DNA of 64,000 nt. Source: Fretibacter sp964410285. Lineage in GTDB: Bacteria > Pseudomonadota > Alphaproteobacteria > Caulobacterales > Maricaulaceae. Both the position numbers and the translations under genes were made by a program. The stretch covers positions 1 through 64,000 of the forward strand of contig CAYPFR010000004.1 of assembly GCA_964410285.1 (NCBI GenBank), written 5' to 3'. The notes under the pieces are model-generated. The model ran no database searches and was not told the origin of the DNA. It saw nothing but the letters and a program-made list of their open reading frames with translations. This document shows, in pieces, positions 25,252 through 32,955 of the stretch (positions are counted from its first letter, which is position 1; every line of letters starts with the position of its first letter).

Positions 25252-26503
25252 TCTTGCCGCGCGCTATGCTAACGCCTTATTGGCGGGCCTAGGACGAGAA
25301 GAACGCACGTCTGAAAAATCCGATCATCCGGCAATCGCTTGGCGGCGCTCAGGTTTGATGCAGGCTACTCAATATATGCTGCCTTTACCGCTCATCGCCC
25401 ATGTTGACGGCGCGCTCATGGCGCTGCGGGCACTAAATTCGGGCGCAGAATTGCCGCGATGCGGGGCTTTGCTTATGGGGGAGCGGGCGCGGCTAAGAGG
25501 TACCGTGCGCCGCGGGCTTCGCTGCGCGGGCGGATATGGACAATTGCTTGAGGCGCGCGGCGGGCGGTTCGCGCTAAACTTGGTTCGTGAGGAGGATTGG
25601 GATCTAATTCCTGCATGGCTAGAAGACGCAGATATTACCAATTGGGAGGGCATTGCGGCTCATGTCAAAGACCGCTCCCTCGGTGAACTGCTCGGCCGCG
25701 CGGCGGAACTTGGGCTTGCGGCCGCCAAGGACCACCTTCCGAGGCGGCCCAAAAGTTGGTTTTCTGTGCGCCACTTTACGCCCGAAAAGAGCACTAGGCC
25801 GCCCTTGGTTGTTGACCTTTCAGCCCTTTGGGCAGGACCGCTCGCCTCTAGCCTTTTGATGATGTGCGGGGCGAGGGTGATTAAGGTCGAGGGTCCAGAC
25901 CGGCCCGACGGTATGCGCGCGGGCCACGCGGAGTTTTACGCGCGTCTGAACGCCGGGAAGGCGTGTGTGGCCCTTGATTTTCGTTCAGCGTCTGATCTCT
26001 CCCGGCTCAAAGATCTGTTGGAGAGGGCGGATATCGTCATTGAGGGCTCCCGCCCGCGAGCTCTTCGCCAGCTTGGTATTGACGCGGCGGACTTCACCGC
26101 CCGCAAGCCCGGAAAAATATGGGCGAGGCTGACGGCCTATGGGCAGGATAAAAACCAAATTGGCTTTGGTGATGATATTGGGATTGCAGCGGGGCTTGCA
26201 TCGGTTATGGAGCGCGCGCATGGGCAGGCCTGTTTTGCAGGTGACGCGATTGCTGATCCTGTTAACAGCGTGCATTTAGCGCTAGGGATCAATGCAGCTT
26301 TCAAGAGCGGCGGCGGCATGGTGCTTGATTTTTCAATGTTGGATGTTTTGCGATATGCCATGGGGAAAATTCCCTATGACCTTGCGGCGGCGGCGAAAGA
26401 CTATAGCGAGATCGCAAATCTTGATAATGCGCCGTTTTATCCGCATAGATCTCCGCGCGGTCAGGTCAAAGCCCTCGGCGCAGATACGGCTCGGCTATGT
26501 TAA
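25184..26503 (+). CDS. CaiB/BaiF-like protein with apparently swapped halves
   Basis: The C-terminal half (about 205-415) is the CaiB N-terminal Rossmann unit: PLVVDLSALWAGPLASSLL, GARVIKVEGPDRPDG, then GDAIADPVNSVH with the aspartate expected for catalysis. The N-terminal half (about 40-195) looks like the CaiB C-terminal region (GERARL, RFALNLVREEDWDLIPAWL, GELLGRAAELGLAAAKD). So segment order appears reversed relative to standard CaiB. The start is uncertain: ATG 25184 or 25199 lies within the ligase gene, and TTG 25241 would nearly abolish the overlap. The end overlaps the amidohydrolase start (ATGTTAA). I recall similar proteins from actinobacteria annotated only as CoA transferase. Confidence 0.7.
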   Translation: MSSLIMRPVNSCAASSETALLSDLAARYANALLAGLGREERTSEKSDHPAIAWRRSGLMQATQYMLPLPLIAHVDGALMALRALNSGAELPRCGALLMGERARLRGTVRRGLRCAGGYGQLLEARGGRFALNLVREEDWDLIPAWLEDADITNWEGIAAHVKDRSLGELLGRAAELGLAAAKDHLPRRPKSWFSVRHFTPEKSTRPPLVVDLSALWAGPLASSLLMMCGARVIKVEGPDRPDGMRAGHAEFYARLNAGKACVALDFRSASDLSRLKDLLERADIVIEGSRPRALRQLGIDAADFTARKPGKIWARLTAYGQDKNQIGFGDDIGIAAGLASVMERAHGQACFAGDAIADPVNSVHLALGINAAFKSGGGMVLDFSMLDVLRYAMGKIPYDLAAAAKDYSEIANLDNAPFYPHRSPRGQVKALGADTARLC

Positions 26504-27843
26504 TTCGTAATGCAGAGGTTGACGGCGAGTGTCTTGATGTGCGCCTGCTCCCAAAGGCACAAGGCGGCGTGATCGCAGAGATCGGTAAAGCACTTGGAGG
26601 GAAGGTAGCTATTGATGCGCGCGGCGGGGCGCTATTGCCCGGATTGCATGATCATCATATCCATTTGAATGCGGCGGCGGCGGCGATGAATTCTGTCAAA
26701 TGCGGGCCGCCCTATGTGAACACAGAGGCAGAGTTAATCGCGGCGCTTGGTGCACACTCGGGCACAGGATTTTTGCGCGGCGTTGGTTATCACCACAGCA
26801 CCGCAGGAGAGATCGACCGCGCGTGGCTGGATCGTCATGGCCCAGATCGGCCCATTCGTATTCAGCATAGGAGCGGGCGGCTCTGGATATTTAATAGCGA
26901 GGGGCTGCGAGCGCTGGGGTTGGATACAGAGAAAAATGATGGACGCTTGCTTGATCAGGATGAAGACATCCGTTCGCGTTTTAAGGCATCTCGAAAATTT
27001 CCTGATCTAAAGCCCTTTATCCGTAAGCTTTTGTCTTGGGGGGTGACTGGCGTAACGGAGGTCACGCCCAGCAACGGGCACGAGGAATTTAGACATTATC
27101 TCTCGGCGGCGCGGCCGCTTCGGCTGTCGATTATGGGCGGGCAGGCCCTTTCAAAAATGGGGGAGGGCGATAAGGCCTTAGGGCCATTGAAATTGCATTA
27201 TCACGAATATGATTTGCCTTCCCTTGAGTTTTTAAGCGCGGAGATAAAGAAAGCCCATCGCGCCGGCCGAAATGTGGCTGCCCATTGCGTCACGCGCGCC
27301 GAGCTTATGCTTACTCTCGCCGCCATAGAGGATGCCGGCGCGGTTTACGGCGACCGGATAGAACATGCGGCAATCGCTGATACTGCGGCCATTGCTTGGA
27401 TGAAAGCCTTGAACCTTATCGTCGTCACCCAGCCCAATTTTATCAAAGAGCGCATTGAGGCCTATCTAAAAGATGTCCCAACGAATGAGCATGAAAACCT
27501 TTGGCGGCTAAGGGCCTTCTCGCAGGCGGGCCTGTCGATGGCGGCCGGCAGTGATGCTCCATTTGGCGCGCCAAATCCTTGGGCGGCCATGGCGGCTGCG
27601 ACCGCCCGCCCGCATGGCTTTGAGCAAGAAACAATTACCCCTGAGCAAGCGCTTTCGCTTTATACAAAGCCCGTGCATGACGCAGGGGCTCCGCCGCGCG
27701 TAATTGCCGTTGGGGCGGCGGCTGATCTTTGCTTGATTGACCAATCATGGGAGAAGGCTCGGCAAGATCTAGGCAACGCAAACGTCATAGCCACATGGAT
27801 TGCGGGCGCGTGTGAGTATCAGGCTGCGGGCAACGGCGCGTAG
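26497..27843 (+). CDS. YtcJ-like metal-dependent amidohydrolase
   Basis: Amidohydrolase superfamily, 448 residues. Metal site residues are visible: HxH (His54, His56 in DHHIHLN), a lysine in LKLHYHE (Lys232), His263 (AAHCVT), His290 (RIEHAA) and Asp353 (GSDAPFG). The RIQHRSGRLWIFNS segment is typical of YtcJ/aryldialkylphosphatase-like enzymes that hydrolyse C-N or ester bonds. The N-terminal beta-sandwich is short. Its start overlaps the CaiB-like stop by 7 nt, and its last 25 nt overlap the end of the convergent crotonase gene. The substrate is unknown; it could cleave a conjugated (for instance amide-linked) steroid acid, but that is conjecture. Confidence 0.75.
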   Translation: MLIRNAEVDGECLDVRLLPKAQGGVIAEIGKALGGKVAIDARGGALLPGLHDHHIHLNAAAAAMNSVKCGPPYVNTEAELIAALGAHSGTGFLRGVGYHHSTAGEIDRAWLDRHGPDRPIRIQHRSGRLWIFNSEGLRALGLDTEKNDGRLLDQDEDIRSRFKASRKFPDLKPFIRKLLSWGVTGVTEVTPSNGHEEFRHYLSAARPLRLSIMGGQALSKMGEGDKALGPLKLHYHEYDLPSLEFLSAEIKKAHRAGRNVAAHCVTRAELMLTLAAIEDAGAVYGDRIEHAAIADTAAIAWMKALNLIVVTQPNFIKERIEAYLKDVPTNEHENLWRLRAFSQAGLSMAAGSDAPFGAPNPWAAMAAATARPHGFEQETITPEQALSLYTKPVHDAGAPPRVIAVGAAADLCLIDQSWEKARQDLGNANVIATWIAGACEYQAAGNGA

Positions 27844-28823
27844 TCCGCCTCTATAATCTCGTCAATCAGGCCCCATTCCAAGGCCGTTTTGGCTCTGACT
27901 TTCTCCATTGATAGGGCCATATAGGCTGTTCTCTGACGGCCGATGCGGCGCGGTAAAGCAGCTGTGCCGCCTGCGCCCGGGATTAAGCCATATTTAAGCT
28001 CTGGGAGTTGAAACCACGCTTTCGAAGCGGCGGAGACATGATATCCGAAGGCGGCGATCTCTACGCCTGCGCCAATAGCAGCGCCGTTAATATGCACATG
28101 CAGTGCACCGGCCTCCAGACGCGCGAGACGGGCAGCGGGCAGGCGCAAACTTCGTATCCAATGAGCAAACGCGGGGTCAGTAACCTCGCCAAACTCTTCA
28201 ATTGCGCCGCCAATAGAGAACGCTGGGCCGCGCGCGGAAATATCAACCCGCTTTGACTTAAGGACAATTGCGAGATCGAGCGCCTCACAAAGGGCATCGC
28301 GCATCTCAACCCCGATAGCGTTTCGCGTCGCGGCGCGGTTTAGTATTATTGAAAGTGCGCCGCCGGGCTGGGTTTTTAAAATGAGCGGGGGCGTTGTAAA
28401 TTGGGGCAACTGGCCCTTATTGTGACTTTCGCGCCAACGCCTGAACTCAGCTCCAGTTTGCACGGCCGAAAAGGCAAAGCTCTCGGCGGTAAGCGCGTCA
28501 TCTAAGCTCAATGTTTCACTGGCCCGCAAATGCTGCACTAGAACCATGGCGGCAAGGGGTGCGCGCGCAATGTTTTGCGATAATTGGGCGAGCCTTTTTA
28601 GGTCTTTTAGAACAATGTCGCATTCTTTTGATAGCGCGCCAACGCCAATCCCGATAACGGGGCAGGGTAAGCGCCTCAGCCATGGACCTAATTCCGCTTT
28701 TGCGCGGCCCAGTTCAAAGGCGAGATAGGGACGGGGACTGTTTGGGCCAAAATCTTCAAGAGCGGGCTGAGCGGCAGCCAAGGCGTTAATATCGGTCAAT
28801 ATAGGTCTGTTTTTCATTGACAC
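27819..28823 (-). CDS. crotonase with duplicated or permuted domain order
   Basis: Protein of 334 residues (GTG 28823; ATG 28817 is an alternative). Residues 145-330 are a complete crotonase core: oxyanion loop GPAFSIGGAIEEF (199-211), Glu255 in GAGVEIA and Glu275 in QLPELKYG, so both hydratase glutamates are intact. The usual C-terminal helices after the core are missing, while residues 47-135 look like a shrunken crotonase with exactly those helices (SLDDALTAESFAFSAVQTGAEFRRW). This suggests circular permutation or a decayed tandem. It is convergent with and overlaps the amidohydrolase gene, and its promoter faces the TetR gene across operator site 3. Confidence 0.72.
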   Translation of the reverse strand: MSMKNRPILTDINALAAAQPALEDFGPNSPRPYLAFELGRAKAELGPWLRRLPCPVIGIGVGALSKECDIVLKDLKRLAQLSQNIARAPLAAMVLVQHLRASETLSLDDALTAESFAFSAVQTGAEFRRWRESHNKGQLPQFTTPPLILKTQPGGALSIILNRAATRNAIGVEMRDALCEALDLAIVLKSKRVDISARGPAFSIGGAIEEFGEVTDPAFAHWIRSLRLPAARLARLEAGALHVHINGAAIGAGVEIAAFGYHVSAASKAWFQLPELKYGLIPGAGGTAALPRRIGRQRTAYMALSMEKVRAKTALEWGLIDEIIEADYAPLPAA

Positions 28824-28842
28824 TCTGCCTCTCTTGGGAGAC

Positions 28843-28863
28843 TATCCGAACAACGTTCGGAAA
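28843..28863. promoter_or_regulatory. 21-bp palindromic operator, site 3
   Basis: Inverted repeat TATCCGAAC-AAC-GTTCGGAAA with one mismatch, in the 48-bp divergent region between the crotonase (minus) and the TetR gene (plus). Its right arm contains the GGAAA that would serve as the TetR ribosome site. Position implies autoregulation and control of both directions. Confidence 0.75.
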
Positions 28864-28871
28864 TGTCAATT

Positions 28872-29576
28872 ATGAATTCTAGGCTTGGAAAAACAGGGGC
28901 AAGACAGACGACATATGGTCGTCCGCGCCTGCTCACCCATGAAGAAATATTAGAAGGCGCGGTTGAGTTGGGCCTTGAAAATCTAACCATGAAAAAACTG
29001 GCTACTCACCTGAATGTGGGCACAGCGACGCTCTACCAATATTTTGATAGCCGAAAAACACTTTTGCGCGCGGCGGCAGTGCATTCGCTCTCTCATGTTC
29101 CTATGCCGAATGATGAGGGGCAGCACTGGTCGTCCCTCGCGCGAGATTATGCGATCAGTATTCAAACTGTGCTGGCGGAAAACCCGTCATTTATCTACAG
29201 CCACCAACATACCGATTACGGCTTTGAGGTGCATTTCCGCCTCATCGAGCCCTTCCTTGCGTCTATGAATAAGCGCGGTTTCAGCCCCAAAGACGGCATG
29301 GAGGTTTTTAACATTGTCGGCATGGCTGCCTTTGGGGGGGCGGTGGAAACTGTGCGCCAAGTCGAATTTGAGTATCAAGACGAGACCATGGCTATTGTCG
29401 CCAAACGTCAATTCGCGCGGCTGGACTCAAAGGATTATCCACTTTTAAGCGAGGCATTTGATGATTTTACAGCCGCGCCAGAAACCAAGGTCGAAACACT
29501 TTTAAGAGCCGCCTTCGCGACCATAGCCCGTAGCCGCGGTGAGGATGAGACTACTTTATTTGGAAGAGAGGCGTAA
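28872..29576 (+). CDS. TetR-family transcriptional regulator
   Basis: TetR regulator of about 234 residues. The helix-turn-helix covers about residues 20-65 (THEEILEGAVELGL, then TMKKLATHLNVGTATLYQYFDSRKTLL), followed by a helical ligand domain. ATG 28872 is preferred over ATG 28863 because GGAAA lies 9 nt upstream of it, while 28863 overlaps the operator. It is first in an operon with P450, Rieske oxygenase and SDR genes (TAATG overlap with the P450). By analogy with KstR-type repressors its ligand is probably a steroid or steroid-CoA intermediate; the sequence itself does not show the ligand. Confidence 0.85.
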   Translation: MNSRLGKTGARQTTYGRPRLLTHEEILEGAVELGLENLTMKKLATHLNVGTATLYQYFDSRKTLLRAAAVHSLSHVPMPNDEGQHWSSLARDYAISIQTVLAENPSFIYSHQHTDYGFEVHFRLIEPFLASMNKRGFSPKDGMEVFNIVGMAAFGGAVETVRQVEFEYQDETMAIVAKRQFARLDSKDYPLLSEAFDDFTAAPETKVETLLRAAFATIARSRGEDETTLFGREA

Positions 29577-30976
29577 TGGGAGTGCACTCATCAATACCTC
29601 CTGAAACGAAATCTATTCCAAATGTAAAAGGCATACCTTTTGTTGGTAATACGTTTGAGATGGGAAAAGATCCGGCGGCTTTTTTCGTGCGGGCATATAA
29701 AGAATATGGCCCCATATACCGAGTAAATGTTTTTGGCCGAAAGCAGTATGTAATTGCCGGGACAGAGGCGGCCAAATTAATGTCGACCAAAAAGGGACGA
29801 GAGGGGCTGCGCTCCAAAGAATTTTGGGATGATTTTGTTGATCATTTTGGCGCGTCCAAGACCCTGACCCAGATTGACGGAGAAGAGCACCGGAGATTAC
29901 GCTCGATTATGCGGGCAGGTTTCTCCCGCGAGGCGGCGCGTGGGCAGTATCACACGCTTACCGGCATTGCGGATGAATCTATTGCACGCGATTGGGCGGT
30001 GGGGACTAAGCCCGGCGTGCTCGAGGCCTATCAATATATGATTGTGCAGATGATCGGCGAGATGATGAGCGGCGAAGCGCCGCTGGAATATGTTAAAGAC
30101 ATTCGCGTAAATATATTGTTTTTACTTAATATTTTGGTTGCGCGGGTTCAGCCAAAATTCTTTTTGAAGTCCCCAAAATTCAAGAAGGCCAGTCGCCGCG
30201 TGGACGAGCTTGGAGAGAAGACGGTCGCTGATTTCATGCGCCATGCCGAGGAAGGAACCCTGCCCAATAATTTATTGGGGGACATCATGAGAGCCCACAT
30301 TGACGATCCGGAGTTTGTGCAGAAACGCGACTTGGCGGTCTTGCTCACCGGTCCCTATGTGGCCGGACTTGATACGGTGGCCAACACGGTCGCGGGCTGC
30401 ACCTATGGGATTTTGAAAACGCCGGGCGTGCTCGAAAAAGTGCAGGCCGAGGCCGATGCTCTCTATGCTAAGGACACGGTTAGCGAAGCCGATATTCGCG
30501 GGCTATCCTATATTCAGGGCTGCCTCAAAGAGGCCATGCGGATTTGGCCGGTTGCCGTGGCGCAAATGCGCACAACAACCATGGACCTTGAATTTGAGGG
30601 TCATATGATCCCTGAGGGTGAGCTTATTTTAATTGGAACAAGCGTCCCTCACTATTTGGAGGAGTATTTCCCCAACCCCAAGGCGTTTGACCCCGAGCGC
30701 TATAATGAGGAACGCAAAGAGCATATGAAGCCGGGCGCCTATGCCCCCTTCGGCCGCGGTCCGCACACGTGTTTGGGGCAAAATTTGGCGGAAGTCCTCA
30801 TGGGGGTGATTATTGCGCGCGTATTCCACCGACTCGATTTGGCGCTGGAGCATCCTAATTATGAACTCAAGACCAAATCTTTCCCGACCCCTGGGCCGGC
30901 AATGAGCTTTAAGGTCAAAGTTGTCGGAGAACGTCACCCCGCCAAAGCCTTGAAAGCTGAGATATTAGAAGATTGA
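29576..30976 (+). CDS. cytochrome P450
   Basis: P450 of 466 residues, soluble (no N-terminal anchor). The I-helix oxygen motif AGLDT (263-267), K-helix ExxR (Glu319, Arg322), FDPERY meander and heme loop FGRGPHTCLG with Cys399 are complete. The proline-rich start (IPNVKGIPFVG) and general pattern are closer to the CYP51/eukaryotic-like class than to bacterial CYP125. It likely hydroxylates a sterol or steroid nucleus or side chain, fed by the 2Fe-2S ferredoxin at 19.1 kb. It is translationally coupled to the TetR gene and followed 19 nt later by a Rieske oxygenase, so two oxygenases share one transcript. Confidence 0.87.
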   Translation: MGVHSSIPPETKSIPNVKGIPFVGNTFEMGKDPAAFFVRAYKEYGPIYRVNVFGRKQYVIAGTEAAKLMSTKKGREGLRSKEFWDDFVDHFGASKTLTQIDGEEHRRLRSIMRAGFSREAARGQYHTLTGIADESIARDWAVGTKPGVLEAYQYMIVQMIGEMMSGEAPLEYVKDIRVNILFLLNILVARVQPKFFLKSPKFKKASRRVDELGEKTVADFMRHAEEGTLPNNLLGDIMRAHIDDPEFVQKRDLAVLLTGPYVAGLDTVANTVAGCTYGILKTPGVLEKVQAEADALYAKDTVSEADIRGLSYIQGCLKEAMRIWPVAVAQMRTTTMDLEFEGHMIPEGELILIGTSVPHYLEEYFPNPKAFDPERYNEERKEHMKPGAYAPFGRGPHTCLGQNLAEVLMGVIIARVFHRLDLALEHPNYELKTKSFPTPGPAMSFKVKVVGERHPAKALKAEILED

Positions 30977-30995
30977 AGACAAAGAGGAGATCGCA

Positions 30996-32018
30996 ATGAA
31001 TGCACCTGTAAATCCCGAACATATCCAAACCGGTGAAGAATTGGAACGCTGCCCATTCCCGATTCCTTACGGCTGGTTCTGTGTGCACTTCTCACATGAA
31101 TTGAAAGCCGGCGAGATCAAGATTGAAAAAATGTTTGGTAAGGAATGGGTGCTCTTTCGCGGCGAGGACGGCTCTGTTGGTATGACTGACCCGTTCTGCC
31201 CCCATCTGGGCGCGCATTTGGGCAAGGGCGGCAAAGTCGTGGGCAATAATATTCAATGCCCTTTCCATAATTGGGAATTTGATAGCGAAGGGTGGTGCAA
31301 GAAAATCCCCTATGGCAAAGTCATGCCCGGTATCGCCCGAAAGAAAGCAATTTTGCAGGCATTGCCCGTGATCGAAAAATATGGCGCGATCTGGGCATGG
31401 TATCATCCTAAGGGCGAGGACCCGAAATGGGAGCTTCCCAATCATGCGGAATTTGAGAATGAAGACGAACATGTTCAAACCAAGTTTCATTCTTGGGACA
31501 TTGGCACTTGCCTTCAGGAAATGGGGGAGAATTCCGTGGATACGCCGCATTTGAAATTCCTTCACGGCGCGCCAATTATCCCATCGGTCGCCGCGCGGGC
31601 AGAGGGGCATATCTGGCATTATGACATTATGGACGGCTATATTGTCGGCGAAAGCCACGGGCCGGGTCTTGCGCCTAATTGGCATAGCAAGGGAGATGTG
31701 AAAATGCTCATGTATGCCATGCCCTCGCCGGTGGATGCAGAAATGTCGCGCGTGCGCATGATGTTCAAATGGAAGAAATATCCCGAGGGTTCGGAGGAGG
31801 CCGCAACGGCGCAACATCTGTATCAGCATTCGATTGGCGAAGCAGAAGGCGAGGAATCTGCTGGTTTTGAGAGCGTCGATCTAATTGTTTGGGACAATAA
31901 AAAATACCGGCCAAAACCCTTATTGTGTGATGGGGACGGCCCCATCTTGGCGTGGCGAAAATATTTCCGGCAGTTCTATGTTGACCTTGATGAAACTGAC
32001 CCCGCGGTGGCCATGTAG
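30996..32018 (+). CDS. Rieske non-heme iron oxygenase, steroid type
   Basis: Oxygenase alpha subunit of 340 residues. The Rieske cluster ligands are Cys68, His70, Cys88 and His91 (CPHLGAH; CPFHNWE). The mononuclear iron site is Asp182, His185, His190 in ENSVDTPHLKFLH. It belongs to the KshA/cholesterol-7-desaturase-like branch of single-component-size Rieske oxygenases; the NSVDTPHL-x2-LH version is different from the KshA-like copy at 46.1 kb, so the two probably attack different positions. A good AGGAG site precedes the ATG. Reductase and ferredoxin partners are not adjacent. The TAG overlaps the GTG of the SDR. Confidence 0.82.
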   Translation: MNAPVNPEHIQTGEELERCPFPIPYGWFCVHFSHELKAGEIKIEKMFGKEWVLFRGEDGSVGMTDPFCPHLGAHLGKGGKVVGNNIQCPFHNWEFDSEGWCKKIPYGKVMPGIARKKAILQALPVIEKYGAIWAWYHPKGEDPKWELPNHAEFENEDEHVQTKFHSWDIGTCLQEMGENSVDTPHLKFLHGAPIIPSVAARAEGHIWHYDIMDGYIVGESHGPGLAPNWHSKGDVKMLMYAMPSPVDAEMSRVRMMFKWKKYPEGSEEAATAQHLYQHSIGEAEGEESAGFESVDLIVWDNKKYRPKPLLCDGDGPILAWRKYFRQFYVDLDETDPAVAM

Positions 32019-32809
32019 TGGCAGGCCGTCTCGCAGAAAAAGTTGTCATCATCACGGGCGCGGCGCGGGGCATGGGCGAAGCTACGGCACGCCTCTTTGC
32101 CGCAGAGGGGGCAAAGCTTGCGCTGGGTGATGTTATGACCACGGAAGGGGAAGCTGTCGCCGCGGATATTGGTGGAGACGCTTTTTTTCACACGCTGGAT
32201 GTTTCCTCTGACGAAAGCTGGGCTGAGTTTACGGCAGTAACGGTCAAAAAATTTGGTGCGGTTGATGCGCTTATTAATAATGCAGGGCTTGTCCATTTTA
32301 CGCCGATTGAACATTTTAATCCTGCGGACGCCGATAAGATTTTGGGCGTAAATACCGTAGGGCCAATGCTGGGCGCAAAGCACGTTGTTCCAATCATGAA
32401 AGCAGCGGGGAAAGGCTCGATTGTAAATATTAGCTCCGTTGACGGTTTGCGCGGCTGTAATGGCCTGACGCTTTACACAGCGAGTAAATGGGCGCTCCGA
32501 GGGCTAACAAAGTCACTTGCCTTTGAACTTGGTACGTCGGGCATTCGCGTAAATTCGCTGCATCCCGGCGGAGTGGATACGCCTATGGGAAATGCAAGGG
32601 GATTGCCGCCCGAGCAGCTTAATCATGCTTTTTGCCGGGTGCCGCTTCAGAGGATCGGGCAGCCGGATGAAATCGCCTATGCCTCGCTTTTCCTTGCGAG
32701 TGATGAGGCCAGCTATGTGAGCGGCGCGGAACTTGCGGTTGATGGCGGCTGGGGAGCTGGGTATTTTCAACCGGTTTTACCGGGCGCGCCAGAAGGTCTT
32801 CCGCCGTAA
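32018..32809 (+). CDS. short-chain hydroxysteroid dehydrogenase
   Basis: SDR of 263 residues, starting at GTG that shares its G with the preceding TAG. It has TGAARGMG, NNAGLVHF, SVDGLRG and Tyr-x3-Lys in LYTASKWA, then HPGGVDTPMG and AVDGGWGAGYFQP. The pattern is that of 3-alpha/20-beta-hydroxysteroid dehydrogenase-like SDRs. As the last gene of the TetR-P450-Rieske operon it probably oxidises a ring or newly introduced hydroxyl. A clear terminator follows 47 bp downstream. Confidence 0.8.
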   Translation: MAGRLAEKVVIITGAARGMGEATARLFAAEGAKLALGDVMTTEGEAVAADIGGDAFFHTLDVSSDESWAEFTAVTVKKFGAVDALINNAGLVHFTPIEHFNPADADKILGVNTVGPMLGAKHVVPIMKAAGKGSIVNISSVDGLRGCNGLTLYTASKWALRGLTKSLAFELGTSGIRVNSLHPGGVDTPMGNARGLPPEQLNHAFCRVPLQRIGQPDEIAYASLFLASDEASYVSGAELAVDGGWGAGYFQPVLPGAPEGLPP

Positions 32810-32856
32810 ACAATAGATATGGGGCGCTCTGAAAAAACGGCGCGCGTGACCGAAGG

Positions 32857-32881
32857 GGGCCGCTTTAAGCGGCCCTTTTTT
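32857..32881 (+). terminator. Rho-independent terminator of the TetR-P450-Rieske-SDR operon
   Basis: Stem GGGCCGC/GCGGCCC (extendable by TT/AA) with a TTTAA loop, followed by six T residues at 32876-32881. Strength and place fit termination of the plus-strand operon before the minus-strand flavin oxidoreductase. Confidence 0.88.
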
Positions 32882-32955
32882 ATCGTGCCAACAGGGGGGC
32901 TGTTTTAGGCGTCCCTTTAGCGGAGATTTACCCGATTTTACTGCCGGGTTGAGCC

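Noticed and set aside
31092..31829. Minus-strand frame of 245 codons opposite the Rieske gene
   Set aside because: The plus frame has both Rieske and iron motifs; the antisense peptide is rich in His/Arg/Met as typical for shadow frames.
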